A program made the position numbers and the translations under genes. DNA of 64,000 bases from Piscinibacter defluvii (GTDB lineage: Bacteria; Pseudomonadota; Gammaproteobacteria; Burkholderiales; Burkholderiaceae_C), in NCBI RefSeq assembly GCF_004011805.1, contig NZ_RCHJ01000005.1, positions 310,001-374,000 on the forward strand, read 5' to 3'. This document shows, piece by piece, positions 16,622 to 24,795 of the stretch (positions are counted from its first letter, which is position 1; every line of letters begins with the position of its first letter). The notes under the pieces are model-generated. The model was not told where the DNA came from. It saw only the letters and a list, made by a program, of their open reading frames with translations, and did not search any database.

Positions 16622-19386
16622 CGCTGCCCGCCACCGATGCCGGCGCCCGGGCCGAGCGGCTGCTGGCCGGCGCGGCCGAGCTGCCGCCGGCCGGTGCCGG
16701 ACGGCTCGAGCTGGCCTGGGCGCTGAAGGAGCGCTGCTACGCCGCCTTCCAGCAGGCACCGCCGCAGGCGGTGCGCGCCGCCGAGCTGCTGCGTGCGCTC
16801 CTGCCCGGCGCGGCGGCGGCCGAGCGCGACGAGATCGAGGCGCTGGCGCAATGGACCGCCGGCATCGCGGCGCTCACGCGCGGCGGCTTCGCCGAGGCGG
16901 TGCAGGCCTTCGACGCGGCGCACGACGGCCTGCAGCGCGCCGGCCGGCCCGACCCGGCGGCGCAGACCCGGGTGCCGAAGATCATGGCGCTGTCGCTGCT
17001 CGGCCGGCACGACGAGGCGGTGGCCTGCGCCGAGGAGGCGCTGCGCGTGCTGCGTGCGCTCGGCAACAGCGCCGCCGCGGCGCGGGTCAGCCTGAACCTC
17101 GGCAACCTGCTGTTCCGGCGTGACCGCTATCGCGAGTCGGTGGCGCATTTCCGCAGTGCGGCGGTGCTGTTCGCGCGCGCGGCCGACCACCAGCATTCGG
17201 TGCTGGCCGACATCTCGCTCGGCGACGCGATGACGGTGCTGGGCGAGCTCGACGAGGCGCGCCGCATCTACGAACGCGCCCGGCTGCGTGCACAGCGGCG
17301 CGCGCTCGCGCTGCCGGCGGCGCTGGTGGACGAATCCCTCGCGCTGCTCGACCTGGCGGCCGGGCGCTGGCGCGACGGCCTGGCCGGCATGGAATCGGCA
17401 CGCCGCCGCTACGCCGAGATGGACCTGCCGCAGTACCTGGCGATCGCCGAGAAGCAGCTCGGCGACGCCTACCTCGAGCTGCGCCTGGCCGGCGAGGCGC
17501 TCACACTGTTCGAGGCCGCCGCGGCGCAGTTCGCCGCGCTGGAGCTGCCCGACGAACAGGCCTGGGCGCTGCTGCAGCAGGCGCGTGCGCAGGCCCTGCT
17601 CGGCCAGCCGGCCGCGGCGGACAGCTTCGCGCGGGCCGCCGACCTGTTCCGCGCCCAGGGCAATGCGGTCGGCGCCGCGACCCTCGCGCTGGCGCAGGGC
17701 GAGTGGGCGCTGGCCCGCGGCGATGCGACCGCCGCGCGGACGCAGGCCGAGGCCGCCCGCGCCGGCTTCCAGGCCGCCGGCCAGGCGCAGGGCGAACTGC
17801 GCAGCGAACTGCTGCGTGCCGAGGCGCTGCAGGCGCTCGGTGACGGCGCGGCGGCGCAGGCCTTCGATGCGGCGCTGGCGCGCGCGCAGGCGCGCCGGGA
17901 TGGCGTGTCGCAGGCGCGCTGCCGCGCGGCGCTGGCGCGCCTGGCGATGGCCGACGGCGCACACGAGGCGGCGCGCGCGCTGCTCGATGCCGCGATCGCC
18001 GACATCGACAGCGTGCACGCCACGCTGCCGGGCGACGAGTTCCGCCAGGCGCTGCGCGCCGAGCACCTGCGTCCCTGGGAAGACCGGCTGCGCCTGGCGC
18101 TCGACGACGAGCCTCCGGAGGCCGTGCTGCAGCACCTGGACCGCTGGCGCGCGCGTGCCCTCGACGAACGCCGCCGTGAACCCGGCCTGGTGCCCGATGC
18201 CGAGGTGCTGCGCCTGCGCCAGCACCTGAACTGGCTGTACCGGCGCGCGCAGCGCCAGGGCGCCGGCGAGGGCGAGCCGACCGGCGAGATCCTGCGCGCC
18301 GAGGCCGAACTCGGCGAGCGCCAGCGCCGCCAGCGCGTGCTGGCCGCGCCAGGGCCCGACGCCGATCGCCCGACGGCGTTCGACACCGCGGCGCTGCCGC
18401 CGGGCGCCGCCATCGTCGCCTTCGGCGTGCTGGACGACGAGCTGTTCGCGTGCGTGCTGCGCGACGGCGCGGTCCGGCTGGTGCGCCGGCTGGCCGGCGC
18501 GAGCGCGGTGCAGGAGGCGGCCGAGGCGGCGCAGTTCCAGCTCGCCACGCTCGCCAGCGGCGCCGGCACGCTGCAACGCCACCTGGACACCCTGGTCGAA
18601 CGCGCGCTGCGCCGGCTCGAGGCGCTGCACCGGCTGGTGTGGCAGCCGCTGCAGGCGGCGCTGGCCGGCTGCGGGCGGGTCATCGTCGTGCCGCATGGCG
18701 CGCTGGCGGGGGTGCCCTTCGCCGCGCTCGGCCCGCGCAACGCACCGCTGGGCGCGACGCTCGACCTCGCCCTCGCACCCAGCGTGCAGTCGGCCCTGCA
18801 GGCGCTGCGCCAGCCGCTGCGGCCGGTGCAGGTGGTGGTCGCGCTGGGCGAATCCACGCGCCTGCCGCACGCCGGCGTCGAGGCCGAGGCGGTGGCGCGG
18901 GTCCACGCGCACGCACGCGCCTGGACCGGCGCCGAGGCCAGCCTGGCGCGCCTGCACGACGAGGTGGCGGGCGCCGACCTGGTGCACCTCGCCTGCCACG
19001 CACAGTACCGTGCCGACAACCCGCGCTTCGCGCGGCTCGACCTGGCCGATGCCTCGCTGACCGCCGACGAGGCCGAGGAACTGCCGCTGCGCCCGGGTGC
19101 GACCGTCGTGCTCAGCGCCTGCGACACCGGCCGGGTCGACGGGGCGCACGGCGACCAGGTGGTCGGGCTGGTGCGCGCCTTCTTCGTGGCCGGCGCCGCC
19201 CGCGTGCTGGCCGCCGGCTGGCCGGTGGACGACGCCGTCACGCGCGGCTTCATGGCGGCGTTCCACGCCGCCCTGGCCGGCGGCGCGAATGCCGCGGCGG
19301 CGCTGCGCACGGCCCAGGCGAGCACGCGCAGCGCCCATCCGCACCCGGCCCACTGGGCTGCGTTTTCGCTCTGGGGTGCGTGGTGA
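16618..19386 (+). CDS. TPR-CHAT caspase-like protease
   Basis: The 922-residue protein has about 550 residues of helical TPR-like repeats (FAEAVQAFDAAHDGL, RVSLNLGNLLFRRDRYRESVAHF and AGEALTLFEAAAAQFAAL are typical units) followed by a C-terminal CHAT domain. The catalytic pair is present: His794 in HLACHA and Cys835 in LSACDTG, plus the GLVRAFFVAGAARVLAAGWPV and FHAALAGGANAAAALRTAQ segments of the fold. It has no signal peptide, so it should act in the cytoplasm. GTG at 16618 overlaps the preceding stop. TPR-CHAT proteases are known as target-activated peptidases, for example in type III-E CRISPR. Here there is no CRISPR, and the partner genes are an ECF sigma factor and a subtilase. Confidence 0.88.
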   Translation: MTLPATDAGARAERLLAGAAELPPAGAGRLELAWALKERCYAAFQQAPPQAVRAAELLRALLPGAAAAERDEIEALAQWTAGIAALTRGGFAEAVQAFDAAHDGLQRAGRPDPAAQTRVPKIMALSLLGRHDEAVACAEEALRVLRALGNSAAAARVSLNLGNLLFRRDRYRESVAHFRSAAVLFARAADHQHSVLADISLGDAMTVLGELDEARRIYERARLRAQRRALALPAALVDESLALLDLAAGRWRDGLAGMESARRRYAEMDLPQYLAIAEKQLGDAYLELRLAGEALTLFEAAAAQFAALELPDEQAWALLQQARAQALLGQPAAADSFARAADLFRAQGNAVGAATLALAQGEWALARGDATAARTQAEAARAGFQAAGQAQGELRSELLRAEALQALGDGAAAQAFDAALARAQARRDGVSQARCRAALARLAMADGAHEAARALLDAAIADIDSVHATLPGDEFRQALRAEHLRPWEDRLRLALDDEPPEAVLQHLDRWRARALDERRREPGLVPDAEVLRLRQHLNWLYRRAQRQGAGEGEPTGEILRAEAELGERQRRQRVLAAPGPDADRPTAFDTAALPPGAAIVAFGVLDDELFACVLRDGAVRLVRRLAGASAVQEAAEAAQFQLATLASGAGTLQRHLDTLVERALRRLEALHRLVWQPLQAALAGCGRVIVVPHGALAGVPFAALGPRNAPLGATLDLALAPSVQSALQALRQPLRPVQVVVALGESTRLPHAGVEAEAVARVHAHARAWTGAEASLARLHDEVAGADLVHLACHAQYRADNPRFARLDLADASLTADEAEELPLRPGATVVLSACDTGRVDGAHGDQVVGLVRAFFVAGAARVLAAGWPVDDAVTRGFMAAFHAALAGGANAAAALRTAQASTRSAHPHPAHWAAFSLWGAW

Positions 19387-19419
19387 GACCCGTCACGACA
19401 CGCCGCCCGATGGCCCATC

Positions 19420-19450
19420 AAATGTGCATGAAGCACATTTGTACTAGAAT
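19420..19450 (+). promoter_or_regulatory. Perfect dyad AAATGTGC-N5-GCACATTT with adjacent -10-like box
   Basis: Bases 19420-19427 and 19433-19440 are an exact 8-bp inverted repeat with a 5-base spacer (ATGAA). TAGAAT at 19445-19450 fits a sigma-70 -10 box, so the dyad would cover the -35 region. The AT-rich dyad stands out in this GC-rich DNA and lies 25 bases before the subtilase start. It reads best as an operator for that gene; a weak terminator for the CHAT gene is the alternative. Confidence 0.5.
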
Positions 19451-19474
19451 GCGCCCATGCCCGAGGAGACCCGC

Positions 19475-20782
19475 ATGAACCCGACGCGCCTCCTGCGCCC
19501 GATACGCCGCCTGCTCGCGGCCCTGCTGGCAGCCGCCGCGGCCGCCGTGGCGGGCCCCGCCGCGGCCGCCTCCGGGCCCGACCGGATCGACAACGAACTG
19601 CTGGTCAAGCTGCGCCGCGGCGCCGACCTGCAGGCACTGCTCGCGAAACATCCGCTGGCGCTGGCGAGCCGCTTCGGCGCGCGGCCGATCTTCCGGCTGA
19701 CGGTGACCGGCAATGCGCGGCCGGCCGACGTGCTGGACGCGCTGCGGCTCGAGCCGACGGTGATGGTGGCCGAGACCAACAGCCGGCAGGCCAGTCCCGA
19801 GGCCCGCAAGAACATGGCCTGGGCGATCGGCCAGCCCGACGCCTATGCGGCGCAATGGGCTCCGGCGGCACTGCGCCTGTCGGCCGCGCAGCGCCTGGCC
19901 ACCGGCCGCGGCGTGCGCGTGGCGGTGCTCGACACCGGGGTCGACGGACGCCACCCGGCGCTCAGCGGCCGCATGCTGCCCGGCCGCGACTTCGTCGACG
20001 GCGACCGCAACGCGGGCGAGCCCGCGGTGACCAACGGCGCGGCCTGGGGCCACGGCACGCATGTGGCGGGCCTGATCGCACTGGTGGCGCCGAACGCCCG
20101 CATCATGCCGGGGCGTGTGCTCGACCCCGACGGCGTGGGCAACAGCTGGGTGCTGGCCGAGGCGCTGCTGTGGGCCGCCGACCCCGACGGCAACCCCGAC
20201 ACCGACGACGGTGCCGACGTCATCAACATGAGCCTGGGCACGCTGGCACGCACCGACGTGCTGGACGCGATCGCGCGCATCGCTGCCTGCCAGCCGGCCG
20301 TGGCCGGCGACCCGGTGGGTGACCGCAGCGACCCCGGTTATGCCGACGACGAGCGGCGCTGCGCCGCGCGCCGCGGCGCGGTGCTGGTGGCCGCGGCGGG
20401 CAACGACGCCAGCCGGGTGCGCCAGTACCCGGCCGCCGAGGGCGTGTACGGCCTCGTCTCGGTGGGCGCCTCGCGCCCGAACGGCAGCATCGCCGCCTTC
20501 AGCAACTTCGGCTCCTGGGTGCGCCTGGCTGCGCCGGGGCAGCGCATCACCAGCACCTTGCCGGGCGGGCTGTGGGGCACCTGGAGCGGCACCTCGATGG
20601 CCGCGCCGCTGGTGGCCGGCACCGCGGCGCTGGTGCGCGAACGCGCCCCGACGCTGCAGCCCAAGGAGGTGGTGCAGCGCATGCGCCGCGCCACCGCGCC
20701 GTCCTGCGACGACCTGCTGCCGCTGCTGGACGCACATGCCGCGGTGGCGGGTGTGCGCGCGCCGGACCGCGTCTGCCCCTGA
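19475..20782 (+). CDS. S8 family subtilisin-like serine peptidase, secreted
   Basis: The 435-residue protein has a signal peptide (LLRPIRRLLAALLAAAAAAVAG), a propeptide-like segment (NELLVKLRRGADLQALL to PTVMVAETNS) and a subtilase catalytic domain. The triad is complete: Asp153 in VAVLDTGVDG, His193 in GHGTHVAG and Ser374 in SGTSMAAP, with the oxyanion Asn in AAAGND. ATG 19475 is preferred over 19457 because GAGGAG precedes it. It follows the TPR-CHAT gene in the same direction but has its own dyad-containing upstream region. It should act in the periplasm or outside. Confidence 0.9.
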   Translation: MNPTRLLRPIRRLLAALLAAAAAAVAGPAAAASGPDRIDNELLVKLRRGADLQALLAKHPLALASRFGARPIFRLTVTGNARPADVLDALRLEPTVMVAETNSRQASPEARKNMAWAIGQPDAYAAQWAPAALRLSAAQRLATGRGVRVAVLDTGVDGRHPALSGRMLPGRDFVDGDRNAGEPAVTNGAAWGHGTHVAGLIALVAPNARIMPGRVLDPDGVGNSWVLAEALLWAADPDGNPDTDDGADVINMSLGTLARTDVLDAIARIAACQPAVAGDPVGDRSDPGYADDERRCAARRGAVLVAAAGNDASRVRQYPAAEGVYGLVSVGASRPNGSIAAFSNFGSWVRLAAPGQRITSTLPGGLWGTWSGTSMAAPLVAGTAALVRERAPTLQPKEVVQRMRRATAPSCDDLLPLLDAHAAVAGVRAPDRVCP

Positions 20783-20788
20783 CGTCGC

Positions 20789-21814
20789 TCAGAACACCGC
20801 GTGCTCGCCGCGCTCGTCGACGGCCTCGCCGCGCAGCAGCGCGGCGTAGTGCGCGGCCAGCGTGCGGGTGCCGAAGGAGGGTGTCGCGTCCGCGTCGTAG
20901 CGGCCCGCGGCGGCGTCCCACACCAGCATCGACTCGGTGGCGTAGTAACAGCCGATGCGCGCCAGCTCGGCCTTGGCCGACAACGGCGGGACGAGGCGTG
21001 AGGCCAGGCCGAGTCCGCCGGCGATCGCATCGAGCAGGCGCGGGCTGACCGAGCGCAGGCGCGGTTCGCGGCCGAGCAGGCCGAACAGCAGTTCGGCCTG
21101 GCCACGCGGCGTGATCGCCGCGCCCGGCCCGCCGATCGGCAGGATGCGGCGCGAGCGTGCCGGGTCGTCCAGGCAGTCGGCCAGGTACTCGGCCAGGTCG
21201 GCATCGGCGATCGGCTTGCAGGCGGTCAGCCTGCCGTCGCCGAACACCAGGAAGGGCTTGCCCCGCTTCACGCGCCCGACCTGGCCCGACAGCGACTTGA
21301 AGAACGCGGTCGGACGCACGATCGAGTAGTCCAGCCCGGACTCGACCAGCACCTTCTCGAACGCCAGCTTGGCGTGCTGGAACGCGAGCCGCGGCTTCTG
21401 CACGCACAGCGCCGACAGCAGCACCACCTGAGCGACGCCGGCGCGGCGCGCCGCTTCCAGCGCGTGCACGTGCGCGCGGTGGTCCACCGCCCAGGCCTCG
21501 GCCGGCACGCCGGTGCGCGAGGCCAGGCAGGAGACGAGCACGTCGAAACGCTCGCCGGCGAGGCCGTCGCGTTCGATCGAGGCCGGGTCGGTGACGTCGC
21601 CGGTGCGCAGCGCGGCGCCGGGCAGCAGCGCCGCGAGCCCGGCACGCGCGCGCACCAGGCACACCACCTCGTGCCCGCGCGCATGCAGCGCCTGCACCGT
21701 GGCGCGGCCGATCGTGCCGGTGGCGCCGAGCATGAAGATGCGGCGCGGGCGCTGCGAGTGCGGGCGCGGCGCATCCGTCGGCGCGGCGGCGGGGCTCGGA
21801 GTGCTGATGGCCAT
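20789..21814 (-). CDS. bciA: 3,8-Divinyl (proto)chlorophyllide a 8-vinyl reductase
   Basis: The 341-residue protein is an NADPH-binding atypical short-chain reductase: GATGTIGRATV at the nucleotide site, VVLLSALCVQKP, FQHAKLAFE and SIVRPTAFFKSLSGQ, then IGGPG and the C-terminal YYATESMLVWD with GTRTLAAHY. That combination is characteristic of BciA, which reduces the C8 vinyl group during (bacterio)chlorophyll a synthesis. It indicates a phototrophic ability, although no other photosynthesis gene is in the window. Start is ATG at 21814; the first 30 residues are a low-complexity leader. The gene is convergent with the subtilase, seven bases apart. Confidence 0.85.
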   Translation of the reverse strand: MAISTPSPAAAPTDAPRPHSQRPRRIFMLGATGTIGRATVQALHARGHEVVCLVRARAGLAALLPGAALRTGDVTDPASIERDGLAGERFDVLVSCLASRTGVPAEAWAVDHRAHVHALEAARRAGVAQVVLLSALCVQKPRLAFQHAKLAFEKVLVESGLDYSIVRPTAFFKSLSGQVGRVKRGKPFLVFGDGRLTACKPIADADLAEYLADCLDDPARSRRILPIGGPGAAITPRGQAELLFGLLGREPRLRSVSPRLLDAIAGGLGLASRLVPPLSAKAELARIGCYYATESMLVWDAAAGRYDADATPSFGTRTLAAHYAALLRGEAVDERGEHAVF

Positions 21815-22036
21815 CGAGGCGATTCTCGCCGTGTGGTGCCGGCCCGGCCCGCGCTGCCCGTGCTGCCGGGGGATGCGCCGCAGCCACGGCCCGGCGAGCG
21901 CCCCGGATGCGCTGGGAGCGAGCGGTGCGGCAGCGATGGCGTGCCAGGCAAGCGCCAGGAGGTTCGTCTGTCTCATCGACCCCGACGCGCGGGGCGGCGG
22001 AACCGGACACCGCGGCGCTCCGCTACGCTCACCCCC

Positions 22037-22879
22037 ATGAATCGATCAGGGAGGAAGGGCAAGGGCCCGGGCCCGCTGCACGGCCGCGCCAGCGCCACGC
22101 TCCGCTTCGAGCGCCAGGTGCGTGCCGACCTGCGCGAACGGCGCTGGCTGCGCGTGCACGTCACCTCGATCGGCCTCGTCACCTTCGGCGTGTTGTGGGG
22201 CCTGTCGCATGCGCTGCTGCGCGCCGGGGTCGACTCGATGGCGTTGCGGCATGCGCTGGCGCTGGTCGGCGCCTACGTGGTCTACCTCGGCCTGCTCGGG
22301 CTGTGGGCCCGCTGGCTGCTGTCGCGCCACGAGGCCGACGGGGGCGACCTCGGCAGTCTCGACCTACCCGGTGGGTCGGGCGGCGGATCGCCCGATGCGC
22401 CGGGCTTCGGCTCCGGCGGCGGTGGTGACTTCGGCGGCGGCGGTGCCAGCGGCAGCTTCGATGTGGGCGGCGACGCCGGCTCGGCGCTGGCCGAACTCGG
22501 CGCGCAGGGCGGCCGCAGGGTGCTCGGCGCCGCGGTCGAGGTGGGCGGCAGCGCCGACGAGGGCGCCATCGTGCTGGTGCCGCTGGCGCTGCTGGTCGGC
22601 GTGGCGCTGCTGCTGGCCGCGGCCTTCGGCGTGGCGGTGTTCGGCCTGTTCGGCGCCGAGGTGCTGCTTGGCGTGGCGGTGGAGATCGCCATCGCCTCGG
22701 CCAGCAGCGCGCTGGCCTTCAAGGCGCAGCGCGAGGGCTGGCTTGGGCATGCGCTGCGGCGCACCGTCGTGCCGCTGCTGATCGTGCTGGCCGCCACCGT
22801 GGGCACCGGGTTGCTGCTGGCGCACTGGCTGCCCGACGCGGCCACCTTGCCGCAGGCGCTGCGGCAGCTGTTCGGCTGA
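22037..22879 (+). CDS. Multi-pass membrane protein of unknown function
   Basis: The 280-residue protein has two N-terminal transmembrane helices (SIGLVTFGVLWGLSHALL and ALALVGAYVVYLGLLGLW), a glycine-rich soluble loop of about 60 residues (repeated GGGG runs around residues 115-150), then two or three helices (IVLVPLALLVGVALLLAAAFG onward) and a last helix near the C-terminus (VVPLLIVLAATVGTGLLLAHW). The basic N-terminus (MNRSGRKGKGPG) suggests it starts in the cytoplasm. I do not recognise the family. It precedes the coxM gene by about 100 bases in the same direction but need not be functionally linked. Confidence 0.65.
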   Translation: MNRSGRKGKGPGPLHGRASATLRFERQVRADLRERRWLRVHVTSIGLVTFGVLWGLSHALLRAGVDSMALRHALALVGAYVVYLGLLGLWARWLLSRHEADGGDLGSLDLPGGSGGGSPDAPGFGSGGGGDFGGGGASGSFDVGGDAGSALAELGAQGGRRVLGAAVEVGGSADEGAIVLVPLALLVGVALLLAAAFGVAVFGLFGAEVLLGVAVEIAIASASSALAFKAQREGWLGHALRRTVVPLLIVLAATVGTGLLLAHWLPDAATLPQALRQLFG

Positions 22880-22982
22880 GCACGGCCGCCGCGCCGGTGC
22901 ACGGCGGCTGTGTGTACGATCCGGGCGCCGGCCGGTCTCCGACCGGCATGCCGCGACCGGAACCGAGCGAGGAGACGAGGCC

Positions 22983-23777
22983 ATGTACCCCTTCGATTAC
23001 CAGCGTCCCGCGAGCACCGCCGCGGCGGCCTCGGCCTTCCAGGGCGAGGCGCGTTACCTCGCCGGCGGCCAGAGCCTGGTGCAGGCGATGAAGCTGCGCC
23101 TGTCCTCCAGCGAGCGGCTGGTCGACCTCGGCGGCATCGCCGAGCTCAGGGGCATCCGGGTCGAGCCCGGCCAGGTCACGATCGGCGCGATGACGACGCA
23201 TTCGACCGTGGCGGCCTCGGCCGACGTGCGCAAGGCCATCCCGGCGCTCGCCGAACTCGCCGGCGGCATCGGCGACCCGGCCGTGCGCAACATGGGCACG
23301 ATCGGCGGCTCGATCGCCAACGCCGACCCGGCGGCCTGCTACCCCGCGGCGGTGCTCGGCCTGAGCGCCACCGTGATCACCAACCAGCGCCGGATCGCCG
23401 GCGACGCCTTCTTCACCGGCGTGTACGAGACGGCGCTGAAGCCGGGCGAACTGATCACCGCGGTCAGCTTTCCGGTGCCGCAGCGCGCCGCGTACATCAA
23501 GTACAAGCAGCCGGCCTCGCGCTTCGCGCTGGTCGGCGTGTTCGTCGCGCAGACGGCCTCCGGGGTGCGTGTCGCGGTCACCGGCGCGGCCGGCAGCGTG
23601 TTCCGCTGCCAGCCGATCGAGGCGGCACTCGCGAAGAGCTTCACGCCCGCGGCCGCCAAGGCGGTGACGGAGAGTGCGGACGGCTTGAACGCCGACCTGC
23701 ACGCCTCGGCCGCCTACCGCGCCGCGATGATCAGCGTGATGGCCTCGCGCGCCGTCGCGGCGGCGCTGGCGCGCTGA
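22983..23777 (+). CDS. CoxM-like FAD-binding subunit of a molybdenum hydroxylase
   Basis: The 264-residue protein has the VAO-type FAD domain of xanthine dehydrogenase/CO dehydrogenase medium subunits: LAGGQSLVQAMKLRL near residue 27, then GTIGGSIANADPAACYPAA around 105, which contacts FAD, and a C-terminal CO-dehydrogenase flavoprotein domain. Good RBS (CGAGGAGACGAGG). The large molybdopterin (CoxL) and 2Fe-2S (CoxS) subunits that such a protein needs are not adjacent. Instead it is followed by CoxD-, CoxE- and CoxF/XdhC-like maturation genes. It may pair with subunits encoded elsewhere. Confidence 0.85.
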   Translation: MYPFDYQRPASTAAAASAFQGEARYLAGGQSLVQAMKLRLSSSERLVDLGGIAELRGIRVEPGQVTIGAMTTHSTVAASADVRKAIPALAELAGGIGDPAVRNMGTIGGSIANADPAACYPAAVLGLSATVITNQRRIAGDAFFTGVYETALKPGELITAVSFPVPQRAAYIKYKQPASRFALVGVFVAQTASGVRVAVTGAAGSVFRCQPIEAALAKSFTPAAAKAVTESADGLNADLHASAAYRAAMISVMASRAVAAALAR

Positions 23778-23862
23778 GCGCCCTGCCCGGCGGGGCGCCG
23801 GCCGGCATACTGCGTCGCCCGGGTGCGGCATGTCGGCCGCGTCCTTTCGACGAGAACCTTCC

Positions 23863-24792
23863 ATGACGGCCACCCCGCTCGTGCTGCCCGAGTCGGTCGA
23901 TGCCGTGATCGCGCTGCTCGCGCAGCGCGACTACGTGTGCGACCGGCGCCTCGCCACCGCGCTGTTCCTCAGCCTGAAGCTGCGCCGCCCGCTGTTCCTC
24001 GAAGGCGAGCCGGGCGTCGGCAAGACCGAACTCGCCAAGACGCTGGCCGAGGGCCTGGCCACGCGGCTGATCCGGCTGCAGTGCTACGAGGGGCTGGACG
24101 TCGCACAGACCGCCTACGAGTGGAACGTGGCGCGCCAGATGGTGGAGATCCGCCTGGCCGAGGCGGCGCATGCCGTGACGGACGCGGCCGACCGCGAACG
24201 GCTCGCGCACGACCTCTACTCGCGTGCGATGCTGATCGAGCGGCCGCTGCTGCAGGCCCTGACGCAGCCGCGCTCGCCCGTGCTGCTGATCGACGAGCTC
24301 GACCGTGCGGACGAACCCTTCGACGCCTTCCTGCTCGAGGTGCTGGCCGAGAACCAGATCACCATCCCCGAGCTCGGCGCGGTGCGCGCCGAGGCGCCGC
24401 CGGTCACGATCATCACCAGCAACCGCACGCGCGAGATCCACGATGCGCTGAAGCGGCGCTGCCTGTACCACTGGGTGGAGTTCCCGGACGTCGAGCGCGA
24501 GCTCGACATCGTGCGCCGCAAGGCGCCGGGCGCCCCGGAGCGGCTGTACCGCCAGGTGGTGGAGTTCGTGCAGCGCATGCGCACGCTCGACCTGTTCAAG
24601 GCGCCGGGCGTGGCCGAGACGATCGACTGGGTCAACGCGCTCGTCGCGCTGAACACGATGCAGCTCGACCCGGCCACGGTGAGCAGCACGCTGGGCGTGC
24701 TGCTGAAGTACCAGGACGACATCACGCGCATGGGCGGTGGCGACACGGCCAAGATCCTCGACGAGCTGCGCGCGAAGGCGCTGCCGGGCTGA
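23863..24792 (+). CDS. MoxR/CoxD-type AAA+ ATPase
   Basis: The 309-residue ATPase has Walker A GEPGVGKTEL at about residue 47, Walker B VLLIDELDRAD, the sensor Asn in ITSNRTREI, and the family stretch YEGLDVAQTAYEWN. It is closest in form to CoxD, the ATPase implicated in sulphur or copper loading of the Mo-Cu site of CO dehydrogenase. MoxR ATPases generally act with VWA proteins as metal-cofactor chaperones, and a VWA gene starts three bases later. Start ATG 23863. Confidence 0.87.
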   Translation: MTATPLVLPESVDAVIALLAQRDYVCDRRLATALFLSLKLRRPLFLEGEPGVGKTELAKTLAEGLATRLIRLQCYEGLDVAQTAYEWNVARQMVEIRLAEAAHAVTDAADRERLAHDLYSRAMLIERPLLQALTQPRSPVLLIDELDRADEPFDAFLLEVLAENQITIPELGAVRAEAPPVTIITSNRTREIHDALKRRCLYHWVEFPDVERELDIVRRKAPGAPERLYRQVVEFVQRMRTLDLFKAPGVAETIDWVNALVALNTMQLDPATVSSTLGVLLKYQDDITRMGGGDTAKILDELRAKALPG

Positions 24793-24795
24793 GCC

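Noticed and set aside
16618-19386. Type III-E CRISPR (Craspase) assignment for the TPR-CHAT protein
   Set aside because: No CRISPR array, no gRAMP effector and no Csx30 or Csx31-like gene is present in the window.
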